The notes beneath the pieces are model-generated. The model made no database searches. It was not told where the DNA came from and saw nothing but the letters and a program-made list of their open reading frames with translations. From an uncultured Treponema sp. (GTDB taxonomy: Bacteria; Spirochaetota; Spirochaetia; Treponematales; Treponemataceae), in assembly GCF_946187725.1 (NCBI RefSeq), contig NZ_CAMHSK010000012.1, positions 1 through 64,000 of the forward strand: a stretch of DNA of 64,000 nucleotides. The letters run 5' to 3'. Both the position numbers and the translations under genes were made by a program. Positions 46,238-56,069 of the stretch are shown in pieces; position 1 is the first letter of the stretch, and every line of letters begins with the position of its first letter.

Positions 46238-48367
46238 ATGAAATCGATTCGAAAATGTCTGACAGTTCTTATTTTTTCTCTTTTGTTCTCTGCCTTTTCT
46301 GAAAGTCAGAGTGCGCTCAAATTATTTGAGAGTGGCATTCAGAAACAGAATGTCGAAGATTACTACGGTGCATCCGAAGATTTTCAGCAGGCCCTGCAAG
46401 TAAACAATGCTTACGGTGAAGCCTGGTTTCATCTTTCAGAAGTAACTTATTCTCTTGGCGATTACACGCTTGCCCTCACTTATCTTGAAGAGGCTGATAA
46501 ATATGCAAAAAACAGAACGGACATACAGAATCTCAAAGGTCTGATTCTCATTGCACTCGGCCGACTGGACGAAGCACGGCTTATTTTTACGGAAATCCTT
46601 AAAAAATATCCGAATGATATCGATTCTCGGTTTGGTCTTGCAGAACTTGATTTGTTTACAGGAAGTTTTATCGGGGCAAAAAATCAGTATGAAGATGCAC
46701 TCAAAAGACAGGGCAACAATAGAAAGGCTCTTCTGTCGCTTGCTTTAATCAGTGCGGAACTTGGTAATCATGAAACTGCACGAAAATACATTGATCAGGC
46801 TTTGCGCTATCATTCCGGGGAAAGCGAGGTTCATTATCTTGCTGCTTACCTTGAGGCAAAACGTGGAAATTTTTCGGAGGCAGAGAAGCGGGTTCGTGCG
46901 GCTGTTCAGATAAATCCTGATTATACAAAGGCTTACATTCTTCTTTCATCAATCCTGTATTCTCAGAAAAAATACGGCGAAGTCATTGATTTGTGTGATT
47001 ATCTGATTTCAAAGAACAGGAGCACAAGTGAGGCCTGGTATCTCAAAGGTCTTTCTCAGAATCGAAAAGGTGAGTGGAAGGCTGCAATGCAGACTTGGGG
47101 TGAAGCCCTTTACATAAATCCATTTGATGAAGTCATGCGAAGCGGACTTGAGCTTCTCGTCATGAAAAAGCTTTCTGTCGAGGATGAGCGCCGTGAAGAA
47201 TGGGCGAATTTCCATGTTCAGAAAGCACGCGAATTTTCTAAATCTTTCCTTGGCGAAGAGGCACGCTATGAATATCAGAGGGCACTTAAAATTAATCCAT
47301 TTGACGATGTTGCCCGCTCTGAATTTGCTGAACTTTTGGGAAGGACGGGTCTTAACGAAAATTACCTCAATCAGCTGAAATTCATCAAACAGAATCAGGA
47401 AAAGGCCGCATCTGAAAAGGATGGCGATAAATCAAAAGTCACGCCTGCTCAGAAAAAGGTCAATGATACAATCGAAGCCTATGAATCTTTGATGAAATAC
47501 TCGCTTGGTGCAAAATGGAATGTTGATCCATTCTACCTTGATAAAACTCGATGGCATGTCGGTATTTATTATACAAAATCTCCTGTTCAGCTTTTGCATT
47601 GTGATGCAGAGGAAATAACTGCCGGAATGTGTGCTGAAATTTTCTCAGGAATTGCATCTGCTTCAGTAGATGTTCAGAATCAGCCTGTTTCCGGATATGG
47701 TGAGGCTTATCGTCTTGCCCGCAAAAACAAACTTGATTATTTCATTCTTCTTTCATTGGATGAGACTGAACGCGAAATCACTTTGGCTGCTACTGTCTAT
47801 TCAGGAAGAACCGGAACTGAAACTGCAAAATTTTCATCATTCAGAACTGGTAATGACAAATTCTCTTCTGTATTAAGGGCTTTCCGCCGCGACTTGCTGG
47901 ATATTCTTCCTGTGCGGGGTAAAATCCTTCAGAGAAGCGTAAATGAAATCCTTGTTGATTTGGGAACTGTTGAAGGCATGAAACCTGATGTAGTGCTCGA
48001 TGTAATCAAGGCTGGAAAGATTGTTACAAATGACAAGGGGCTCGGAGTTACTTACGAAGAAAAGAATTTCCTTGGAACTATAAAAATCACTCGTGCTGGT
48101 GAGGAAATTTCTCAGGGCACTTTGTCTCAGAACGGATTCTATGACCGCGTAAATGTCGGTGATGAAGTTCTTGTAAAATTCCGTCCGGAAGTAAAAGCTG
48201 CCGAGGATGCTCAGATTCTTGACAATACGCCTGCTGCCGGTGAAAACGGTAAGAGAATTCTTCCTCAAGATGAAAAAGCAGAAAAACAGAAAAAACTGGA
48301 TGCACGCGAGATGGGACTGATTAAGACTCCTGCGATTATTCAGCTTATCAGAGGCCTTAAAAACTAA
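46238..48367 (+). CDS. TPR-repeat protein, exported
   Basis: Signal-like N-terminus; many TPR units (YGEAWFHLSEVTYSLGDYTLALTYLEEA...). Confidence 0.85.
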   Translation: MKSIRKCLTVLIFSLLFSAFSESQSALKLFESGIQKQNVEDYYGASEDFQQALQVNNAYGEAWFHLSEVTYSLGDYTLALTYLEEADKYAKNRTDIQNLKGLILIALGRLDEARLIFTEILKKYPNDIDSRFGLAELDLFTGSFIGAKNQYEDALKRQGNNRKALLSLALISAELGNHETARKYIDQALRYHSGESEVHYLAAYLEAKRGNFSEAEKRVRAAVQINPDYTKAYILLSSILYSQKKYGEVIDLCDYLISKNRSTSEAWYLKGLSQNRKGEWKAAMQTWGEALYINPFDEVMRSGLELLVMKKLSVEDERREEWANFHVQKAREFSKSFLGEEARYEYQRALKINPFDDVARSEFAELLGRTGLNENYLNQLKFIKQNQEKAASEKDGDKSKVTPAQKKVNDTIEAYESLMKYSLGAKWNVDPFYLDKTRWHVGIYYTKSPVQLLHCDAEEITAGMCAEIFSGIASASVDVQNQPVSGYGEAYRLARKNKLDYFILLSLDETEREITLAATVYSGRTGTETAKFSSFRTGNDKFSSVLRAFRRDLLDILPVRGKILQRSVNEILVDLGTVEGMKPDVVLDVIKAGKIVTNDKGLGVTYEEKNFLGTIKITRAGEEISQGTLSQNGFYDRVNVGDEVLVKFRPEVKAAEDAQILDNTPAAGENGKRILPQDEKAEKQKKLDAREMGLIKTPAIIQLIRGLKN

Positions 48368-48370
48368 AAA

Positions 48371-49567
48371 TTGATGACTGATGTTGAAAATCTTGAAAAA
48401 ATAATTTTTAGCGTCTTCTCAATTCCAAAAACAATTCGTAACAGACAAAACACTAACGCGTGTATTTCGCCGCTTAATGTTGATTCACCGAATCTCTTTG
48501 CAAGAAATTTCGTTTCCAGATTGAAGCGATTGAATCAGAAATTCGGTGATGACCGTTCTGTAATCAATGATATCGCAGAGCGGGTAAAAAATATCGGGGA
48601 GGCAAGAAACTCTGGCTGGGCAGGGCCTTACTCAGAGCTTGTCGCCCTTGATTTTTATTCACAATTTTCAGAATTTTTCGCCCTTTCCTATATAAATCAA
48701 CTTTCAGTAAAAACGCATAAAAAATCAATCCCGGCAATTAACGGACAAAAAGAAGTGATTGACATCGATTTATGTCTTCATCTCCGTCATGACATAGTTT
48801 TTACCGATGTAAAGTCGTTTAACTGCATTCATCAGAACATTCTTGATGAAGTGATTGAAATTGTTGAAGAATACTCGCTTGCGACCTTGGGAAAAAGCGT
48901 TATGATTGCCGTGGACAACCTTTCGAGCATCGATTACACCGAAGTAAAATCTCATCTCGGATTAGAAAAACGGAAGATTTATTATGAACTTACGAATGCG
49001 GTCTCAGAAAACAGACGCGTGCTTCATTATGAATCAAAAACGGGAATCGTATTCACATTCAGAATTGAGTATTCGGATACAATCAGCACGGTAAAAGAAT
49101 ATTCTCCTTTCGCAATGGCCGAGGCTTACAAGTATAAATTCCTGGATTATGGTTCAAAGCTGCTTGATAATGAATATTCGGTGATTACAATGGTCAGAAA
49201 TCCATGGTTCAATGAAGAGACCGTTGATTTTGGTGATTTCAACAATATCTTCTATCGTTCACTTGCCCGCCGTACCTTCATTGAGCTAGACAAAATCCGG
49301 GCAAAAGCCGCTTTGTATTCATCAAGTTACGCGAACGGTAAAATTAAAGTATGTGATGTGGCAAAAAATCTTGCCGGAATCATTTTTATAGATGATGAAA
49401 GCCCGTCTCAAACCGAAGAAGAAAAACTGTACAAAGCCTATTTTTATATGAATCCAAATTATAAGAATAAAAAGCCCCTCACAATACGAAAACTTGAAAA
49501 ATATTTTCGTAATGAGCGTGAATCTCAGATAAAAGATTTCGATGATTTTAAATGGGACAATTACTGA
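48371..49567 (+). CDS. Hypothetical protein
   Basis: Intact 398-aa ORF 3 bp after the TPR gene; no recognised family. Confidence 0.6.
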   Translation: MMTDVENLEKIIFSVFSIPKTIRNRQNTNACISPLNVDSPNLFARNFVSRLKRLNQKFGDDRSVINDIAERVKNIGEARNSGWAGPYSELVALDFYSQFSEFFALSYINQLSVKTHKKSIPAINGQKEVIDIDLCLHLRHDIVFTDVKSFNCIHQNILDEVIEIVEEYSLATLGKSVMIAVDNLSSIDYTEVKSHLGLEKRKIYYELTNAVSENRRVLHYESKTGIVFTFRIEYSDTISTVKEYSPFAMAEAYKYKFLDYGSKLLDNEYSVITMVRNPWFNEETVDFGDFNNIFYRSLARRTFIELDKIRAKAALYSSSYANGKIKVCDVAKNLAGIIFIDDESPSQTEEEKLYKAYFYMNPNYKNKKPLTIRKLEKYFRNERESQIKDFDDFKWDNY

Positions 49568-49574
49568 AAAACAC

Positions 49575-49627
49575 AAAAAATCCCGCTTACAAGTGGTGGA
49601 TTTCACCGATGTAAGCGGGATTTTTAT
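49575..49627. terminator. Bidirectional terminator
   Basis: AAAAATCCCGCTTACA ... TGTAAGCGGGATTTTT with nested GGTG-gattt-CACC hairpin; between convergent genes. Confidence 0.9.
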
Positions 49628-49651
49628 GTTCAGCCAGCTATTTTTTGACTT

Positions 49652-51160
49652 TTATTTTCGTCCGATTACTATAGCTTTCTGTCGTTCAAGACTTGCCTGT
49701 GGATTTCTGTATGCAGTAAGCAGGAATACAGCAAGGAATGCAACTGCCGCAATTACACCGACTGTATAAGAAATTGTGAGTCCTGATGCTCCTTTTGCAC
49801 CGAGGTTGAAACATTCTGGTGCGTACATAAGATATGTGATTGAGACAGCAGACATGAAGGTGGCAGGAATTGCACAAAGCCATGCACGGTTTTTGTTCTC
49901 ATAGTTTGTTGCAAGATAAACCGCTCCAGCCCAAAGAACAATCATTGCAAGTGTCTGGTTTGACCATGAGAAGTATCGCCAGACTACATTGTAGTTGATG
50001 AATGAAATGCCGTAACCAATCAGGAGAAGAGGAATTGCAACGCTCAAGCGTACAGGAATCTTTTTCTCATCAAGTTTCATCCAGTCAAAGATTGTCATTC
50101 GTGCACTTCGGAATGCTGTATCACCTGAAGTAATAGGACAGACGATTACACCGAGAAGGGCGATTGGACCGCCGATTGGGCCGAGAAGGGCAACGCACAT
50201 GTCATATACAGAATTTGAGTTTCCGCCGCCGATTGCTTTGAGGGCTGAAAGACCTGTGCCGCTTCCGTCTTTGTTCCAGAAGAATGCAACTGCAGCACTT
50301 GCCCAAATGAGAGCGATAATGCCTTCTGCAACCATAGCGCCGTAGAAAATCTTGCGGCCTTCTTTTTCACTCTTGATACAGCGTGAAACAATAGGAGACT
50401 GTGTTGCATGGAAACCAGAAATCGCACCACACGCTACAGTGATGAACATGAGTGGCCAGATTGGTTTTACTCCAGTTCCGTCAACATTTCCTGGATAAAG
50501 ATTTTTGAAAGTGAATTCCATCATTGAGCGTTCGCCGGAATGAATCATTGTACCGATTGCGATTCCGAATGCCATAAGAATAAGAAGGATTCCGAAGAGC
50601 GGGTAAACTTTACCGATGATTTTATCGATTGGAAGAAGGGTTGCAAGGAAATAATAACAGAGGATGATTATAGTCCATACACGGATATCGAGCCATGCTG
50701 GGGTAAGGCGAGCAAGAAGACCAGCAGGACCGACCATGAATACAACACCTACAAGAATCAAAAGGACTACGGAGAAAATGCGCATTACATTGTGCATTAT
50801 CGGTCCCAGATATTTTCCTGTTACTTCAGAAATTGAAGCTCCGTCATTTCGTTCTGAAAGCATACCTGCCGTGAAGTCATGGACTGCACCTGCAAGAAGT
50901 GTTCCGAATACAATCCAGATGTAAACGCTTGGACCCCACATGGCGCCGCTTATTGCACCGAAAATCGGACCCAATCCTGCGATGTTCAAAAGCTGGATAA
51001 GAAACGCTTTTGGTGTAGAAATAGGAACATAATCTACGCCGTCAGGATTTGCAACGGCTGGGGTTGGATTGTCAGTAGGCTTGAATACTTTTTCTACAAT
51101 CGAACCATAAACTATATAGCCACCAATTAAGATAGCTAATGCAACAAAGAATGTAACCAT
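49652..51160 (-). CDS. cstA: Carbon starvation protein CstA family peptide/pyruvate transporter
   Basis: LLNIAGLGPIFGAISGAMWGPSVYIWIVFGTLLAGAVHDFTAGMLSERNDGASISEVTG. Confidence 0.94.
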   Translation of the reverse strand: MVTFFVALAILIGGYIVYGSIVEKVFKPTDNPTPAVANPDGVDYVPISTPKAFLIQLLNIAGLGPIFGAISGAMWGPSVYIWIVFGTLLAGAVHDFTAGMLSERNDGASISEVTGKYLGPIMHNVMRIFSVVLLILVGVVFMVGPAGLLARLTPAWLDIRVWTIIILCYYFLATLLPIDKIIGKVYPLFGILLILMAFGIAIGTMIHSGERSMMEFTFKNLYPGNVDGTGVKPIWPLMFITVACGAISGFHATQSPIVSRCIKSEKEGRKIFYGAMVAEGIIALIWASAAVAFFWNKDGSGTGLSALKAIGGGNSNSVYDMCVALLGPIGGPIALLGVIVCPITSGDTAFRSARMTIFDWMKLDEKKIPVRLSVAIPLLLIGYGISFINYNVVWRYFSWSNQTLAMIVLWAGAVYLATNYENKNRAWLCAIPATFMSAVSITYLMYAPECFNLGAKGASGLTISYTVGVIAAVAFLAVFLLTAYRNPQASLERQKAIVIGRK

Positions 51161-51324
51161 AAGACCTCCTTTAAGACGGAAGGGGAAACGTGTTTTTGAA
51201 TTATGTTCGCGTTTTTCTCTTGCAGCGTCTCTTTTTATTATGATTAAATCCTAAATCCGTTTCTTTTTACTGTCAAATTTTTTGTTATATTTAATATGAA
51301 GAAAGTCTTATAGATGGCGGGTAT

Positions 51325-51367
51325 GTAAAAAAAAATTGCCCGGAGACAGTGTTTGTTTCCGGGCAAT
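51325..51367 (-). terminator. Rho-independent terminator for minus-strand ilvD/sORF unit
   Basis: ATTGCCCGG ... CCGGGCAAT with A-tract on plus strand (T-tract on minus). Confidence 0.85.
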
Positions 51368-51399
51368 CATAATGAAATGCGTCTCAAAAAAATGCCTGT

Positions 51400-51564
51400 T
51401 TATAGACGGCCGGCTTCCCGTTCCTGTTTTTCCCACTCGGCCTTATCCATGTATTCAACAACAACTTTGCCGTCAATTTCGTTGAGGCTTGTCATTGCAT
51501 AGGCTTCATAATTTTGAATCAGCCATTCATCATATTCAGTCCAGGTGTTAAATGTTTCGGTCAT
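51400..51564 (-). CDS. 54-aa small ORF downstream of ilvD (not in supplied track)
   Basis: Translates to MTETFNTWTEYDEWLIQNYEAYAMTSLNEIDGKVVVEYMDKAEWEKQEREAGRL*; lies between ilvD stop and a terminator. Confidence 0.65.
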   Translation of the reverse strand: MTETFNTWTEYDEWLIQNYEAYAMTSLNEIDGKVVVEYMDKAEWEKQEREAGRL

Positions 51565-51573
51565 GCCTATATT

Positions 51574-53262
51574 CTATTGCAAGATTGCGCCTTTGTCAGC
51601 AGAAGAAACGAGTTTCGCGTATCGTGCAAGGTAGCCTGTCTTCACTTTTGGTTCTGGGGCTTTCCATGCGGCACGGCGTTTTGCAAGCTCTTCATCGCTT
51701 ACATCAAGGTGAATCTTGTAGTTGTTGATATCGAGAGTGATTTTGTCGCCTTCCTGAACGAGAGCGATTGGGCCACCAACTGCAGCTTCTGGTGAACAGT
51801 GACCGAGTGAAGCACCACGGGTAGCGCCAGAGAATCGACCGTCAGTAATCAAAGCAACCTGCTTGTCCAATCCCTGACCTGCGAGTGCTGCTGTTACTGC
51901 GAGCATTTCACGCATACCCGGACCGCCTTTCGGACCTTCGTAGCGGATTACAACTACATCGCCAGGGTGAATCTGAGCCTTCTGAACGGCTTCCATTGCC
52001 TCGCTCTCATCGTTGAATACGCGGGCAGGTCCTGTGTGAAGCATGAGCTCTTTTGCACAAGCAGAGCGTTTTACGACAGTTCCGTTTGGAGCAAGGTTGC
52101 CGAACAAAATTGCGATACCGCCGTTGTCTGAGTACGGATTTTCAATCGGGCGCAAGATTTCCGGGTTGCGGTTTTTGACGCCTTTGATGTTCTCTGCGAT
52201 TGTCTTTCCTGTAACGGTGATGAGGCTTGTATCAATCAAGTTTTTCTTTGCAAGTTCTGCAAGAACAGCCTGAACGCCGCCAGCATCATCAAGCTCGCAC
52301 ATGAAAGTGTGGCCAGCCGGTGCAAGGTGGCAGAGGTTCGGTGTACGGTTAGAGATTTCGTTGACTTCGTGCAAGTCGATTTCAATTCCGGCTTCGTGAG
52401 CAATTGCAGGAAGATGGAGCATTGTGTTTGAAGAGCAACCCAAAGCCATATCAGCGGCAAGACCGTTCTCGAAGTTCTTTTTGGTCATCATCTGTCGGGC
52501 AGTGATACCCTTTTTGTACATTTCCATTACAGCCATGCCAGCGTGTTTTGCAAGCTGGATTCGGCGGCCAGTTACGGCAGGAATCGTTCCGTTTCCAGGC
52601 AAGCCCAATCCCAAAACTTCAGTCAGACAATTCATTGAGTTTGCGGTGAACATTCCAGAGCAGGCACCGCAACCAGGGCAGGCATAGTTCTCAAGCTCTT
52701 TAAGCTGACATTCATTGATTTTGCCAACGGCCAAACCGCCAACAGCCTCGAACATATCAGTCAAAGAAAGATTTTTACCAGAATATGGATTTGAAGCATC
52801 ATGACCAGGCAAGTGACCAGGCATCATCGGACCGCCCGAAACGAAAACAGTCGGCAAGTCGAGGCGGGCAGCAGCCATGAGCATACCCGGAACGATTTTG
52901 TCACAGTTCGGAATCATAACAAGAGCATCAAACTGATGAGCCTTGGCGACGCATTCAACGCTGTCGGCAATCAATTCACGGGTAACGAGAGAGTATTTCA
53001 TGCCTTCGTGACCCATTGCGATACCGTCACAAACACCGATTGCCGGGAATTCAACAGGAGTGCCGCCTGCAAGACGGACACCAGCCTTTACAGCCTCAGC
53101 GATACGGTCAAGCTCAATGTGCCCCGGAATCAACTCGTTTTTTGCGCAGATAATTCCAACCATCGGCTGCTCAAGCTCTTCGTCAGTGTAGCCTGAAGCA
53201 TAGAAAAGAGAGCGGTGCGGAGCGCGTGCCGTACCTTTAATTGCGTTATCAGATTTCTTCAT
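51574..53262 (-). CDS. ilvD: Dihydroxy-acid dehydratase
   Basis: [75 protein letters not shown]. Confidence 0.97.
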   Translation of the reverse strand: MKKSDNAIKGTARAPHRSLFYASGYTDEELEQPMVGIICAKNELIPGHIELDRIAEAVKAGVRLAGGTPVEFPAIGVCDGIAMGHEGMKYSLVTRELIADSVECVAKAHQFDALVMIPNCDKIVPGMLMAAARLDLPTVFVSGGPMMPGHLPGHDASNPYSGKNLSLTDMFEAVGGLAVGKINECQLKELENYACPGCGACSGMFTANSMNCLTEVLGLGLPGNGTIPAVTGRRIQLAKHAGMAVMEMYKKGITARQMMTKKNFENGLAADMALGCSSNTMLHLPAIAHEAGIEIDLHEVNEISNRTPNLCHLAPAGHTFMCELDDAGGVQAVLAELAKKNLIDTSLITVTGKTIAENIKGVKNRNPEILRPIENPYSDNGGIAILFGNLAPNGTVVKRSACAKELMLHTGPARVFNDESEAMEAVQKAQIHPGDVVVIRYEGPKGGPGMREMLAVTAALAGQGLDKQVALITDGRFSGATRGASLGHCSPEAAVGGPIALVQEGDKITLDINNYKIHLDVSDEELAKRRAAWKAPEPKVKTGYLARYAKLVSSADKGAILQ

Positions 53263-53423
53263 AATGTACCCCTAAAAAAATACTTCAATTTAATAGAAAA
53301 TAATCAAGGACATTATACAAAGATACTGTCATTGCGTAAATTGAAATATATGAAAAGAATTGTTGCATATCATGCAATTATAAGGGACGGAAAAATCTCA
53401 GATTTTTTTTGCGAGGTGGCTCT

Positions 53424-54974
53424 TTAGTATTTCAGCATCTCCATTGCAGTGTCAAAAAATGATTTTTCCATGACATCTGAAAATTTCTGGCTTAAATCAT
53501 TCAGATTATTCCGAAGCTCATCTTTCGTTTCCCCGCACAAAATCACCTCGCAGTAGCCCTGTTCACGAATCTGCCGTGCTGCCCGGTTTTCTATCTGATT
53601 CACAAAGGCAATATATGGAAGCGATTTGAGTTCCAGAAGCTTTCCACGCGCGAGAATCGGGAATTTGATGTTCAGCGTATTCTGAAACTGTGGGGTTTTA
53701 GGGGTAGGGAACGACCCTTTAGGGGCAAAACCTGTGAGACAGGTTTTGAGTGAGTCTCCCCTAGGAGAAGGGGTAGCGGAAATAGCCGAACGGAGCGGAG
53801 AAGGCTGAACTTGTTCTGCATTCTCCTGCGTAGTGAGAGGTATTGGAGCGAGGGGAAGGCTTTCCCCACTGCTTTCCGTTTTTCGTTTTCCACTTTCCAC
53901 TTTCAGTTTCTCAAAAATCATCTCGCTCAAAGGCATTCCGGTGCTCGCGGCGTATGTCGTGCTCATTCCTGAAAGGCGCGGGTTTATTTCAATTACGAAC
54001 CACTTTTCGCCTGTAAAGACTAAATCGACTTGTGCGATTCCGTCGAGTTTGAGTTCTTCCGCAAGCTTTGAAAGCATTTCGTTCAGGTCACGGATTTTGT
54101 AATATTCGGATTCAGTTGCGTCTGTTCCAAACGGGCCGAATTTCACGCTCTGCTTCGGACTTGTGATTCCGTACTGATTAACGCTGAATTTGAACGGTGG
54201 AAAAATCGTGTAGGTTTGGTGTGCGTTTTTTTCATCGTAAGTGCCGTAAATCTCGCAGCCGAACTGCTCACCTGCAATCATTTCTTCTATTATTCTGTCT
54301 GAAGTTGTCTTTTTTGAGCGCAGAATTCCTAAGGCTTCATCATAAGTGTTCACGACATCTGCTCCAAATGAGCTCAATCCTGTCGTATCCTTTATGATTA
54401 CTGGAAAATTCAGTTTTTTGATTTCGTGAAAGACCGCATCCGTGTAGACATTGCTTTTTAGCTCGCGCCTGTTCCCCGCGTTGATGTAAAGTTCGTGATT
54501 AAGGTGAACGGCCTTTGCGCAGTTTATGCCGTGTTTTTCAAGGAATTCATGAGTCCGCCATTTGTCAAAGCAGATAAGGCCTGATTCAACCGGGTGGCAG
54601 ATTGTCCTGATTCCCTTTTCACGAAGAAAATCAGCTACAAGTGCATCCTTGACCGTAAGCCAGTCGTAGGGCATCACATAAAATGAAAGGGCAATTGCTA
54701 GTTCCGGCTTCAAAGCGGCAAGTTCTTCTGCGATTTCTTTTTCTTTGTCCGAGTTGATTATATGGTATTCAATTTTTGATGATTTTGAGGCGATTTCGTT
54801 CCCTTCAACATCAACGAGAAACATTCCTGGAAGTTGTGTCGCGATTATAAATTCATGTTCGGCGTGCATTTGGGCAAGACTTTCCCATTGTTCTTTCCAT
54901 GAGGGGAGTGTGGTCGTTTTGATTGCATTTCCGTCATAAACATTGGAACTTGTAGAATAAAAAAGAATCCTCAT
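53424..54974 (-). CDS. ATP-grasp domain protein (start MRILFYS at 54974 preferred) with in-frame repeat-like insertion
   Basis: FPVIIKDTTGLSSFGADVV, RIIEEMIAGEQFGCEIYG, DGIAQVDLVFTGEKWFVIEINPRLSGMSTTYA. Confidence 0.85.
   Translation of the reverse strand: MRILFYSTSSNVYDGNAIKTTTLPSWKEQWESLAQMHAEHEFIIATQLPGMFLVDVEGNEIASKSSKIEYHIINSDKEKEIAEELAALKPELAIALSFYVMPYDWLTVKDALVADFLREKGIRTICHPVESGLICFDKWRTHEFLEKHGINCAKAVHLNHELYINAGNRRELKSNVYTDAVFHEIKKLNFPVIIKDTTGLSSFGADVVNTYDEALGILRSKKTTSDRIIEEMIAGEQFGCEIYGTYDEKNAHQTYTIFPPFKFSVNQYGITSPKQSVKFGPFGTDATESEYYKIRDLNEMLSKLAEELKLDGIAQVDLVFTGEKWFVIEINPRLSGMSTTYAASTGMPLSEMIFEKLKVESGKRKTESSGESLPLAPIPLTTQENAEQVQPSPLRSAISATPSPRGDSLKTCLTGFAPKGSFPTPKTPQFQNTLNIKFPILARGKLLELKSLPYIAFVNQIENRAARQIREQGYCEVILCGETKDELRNNLNDLSQKFSDVMEKSFFDTAMEMLKY
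53688..53905. repeat. Palindrome-rich repeat-like element inserted in the ATP-grasp ORF
   Basis: Contains AAAACCTGT-gag-ACAGGTTTT, CCCCT-aggaga-AGGGG, AGGG-aacga-CCCT; encodes low-complexity VESGKRKTESSGESLPLAPIPLTTQENAEQVQPSPLRSAISATPSPRGDSLKTCLTGFAPKGSFPTPKTPQF. Confidence 0.7.
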
Positions 54975-55040
54975 GGCTGGGATTATAGCATGCGAGTAAT
55001 CCATTTGTAAAAGCCCCCCGTTTTGTGATAATCTTTCTTC

Positions 55041-55829
55041 ATGAATCCGATTCCAAATTTACATACTCATACTTATTTATGTAATCACGCGATAGGGCAT
55101 CCTGCTGACTATTTCAAACAGGCTGTGAGGGAAGGCTGCACGGCTCTTGGATTTACAGATCATTGTCCTTACCCTGAAAGCACACCTGATTACTGGCCTG
55201 ATGTCCGAATGAGCGTTAAGGATGCCTATGGTTATGCTGATGAAGTGCGGGCACTTAAAAAAGATTCTCCTTTTCCTGTCTATCTTGGTTTTGAATGTGA
55301 ATGGGATAATCGTCTTGTAAACTGGTATAAAGATGGCTTAAAAGGTGAATTTGGTGCTGATTATCTCATTTTAGGCTCTCACTGGTTTGTAAAAGGCGAT
55401 TCACATGTTTATATTCCTTCCACAGTCGAAAAATCTGACCTTTTCAACTATACCGACCAGACAATCGAAGGAATGAGGAGCGGGCTCTTTGCTTTTCTGG
55501 CTCATCCTGATTTGTGCATGGCTTACGGACGCGAATGGAATTCTGATGTCGAAACGTGTATGAAGGCAATAATCGCCGCCGCAAAAGATTTGAATCTCCC
55601 GCTTGAAGTGAATGGACTTGGAATGCACAAGAAGAAGTGGCCATGCGAAAAAGGAATGCGATATTCCTATCCCGTCGATGAATTCTGGACTCTTGCCGCA
55701 GATTCCGGCGTTCGTGTTGTCTGTAATGCCGATGCGCACGACCCGCTTACAGTCATCTCACAGGCGCGTGATGCCCGCGAATATGCCGCACGGTTTGGAA
55801 TTGTGCCGGAAGAAAGCGTCCTCTCTTAA
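55041..55829 (+). CDS. PHP-domain phosphohydrolase (histidinol-phosphatase-like)
   Basis: NLHTHTYLCNHAIGHPADYFKQAVREGCTALGFTDHCPYPE; FLAHPDLCM; VVCNADAHDP. Confidence 0.88.
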   Translation: MNPIPNLHTHTYLCNHAIGHPADYFKQAVREGCTALGFTDHCPYPESTPDYWPDVRMSVKDAYGYADEVRALKKDSPFPVYLGFECEWDNRLVNWYKDGLKGEFGADYLILGSHWFVKGDSHVYIPSTVEKSDLFNYTDQTIEGMRSGLFAFLAHPDLCMAYGREWNSDVETCMKAIIAAAKDLNLPLEVNGLGMHKKKWPCEKGMRYSYPVDEFWTLAADSGVRVVCNADAHDPLTVISQARDAREYAARFGIVPEESVLS

Positions 55830-55973
55830 AATCAAATAGCTTCCATTGCTCCTTAAATCCACAAGGAAAACAATGCGAAGCATCCTCAAATTTTTCTTGA
55901 TTTTCTCTTATCCTGTGTTAAAACAATCTTATCTATAAAGTTATCTCTAAAAGTTCTCTTTTGTTGGAATTTC

Positions 55974-56028
55974 GCCCGAAATCAGCTGAGCGCATTTTAG
56001 TTTTGCCTCACTGATTCGGGCTTTTTTT
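55974..56028 (+). terminator. Rho-independent terminator downstream of PHP gene
   Basis: GCCCGAAATCAG ... CTGATTCGGGC followed by T7. Confidence 0.8.
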
Positions 56029-56069
56029 GTTGGCTCAAAGAATTTGCTGCAATTTTTTGAGCGGCAAGT

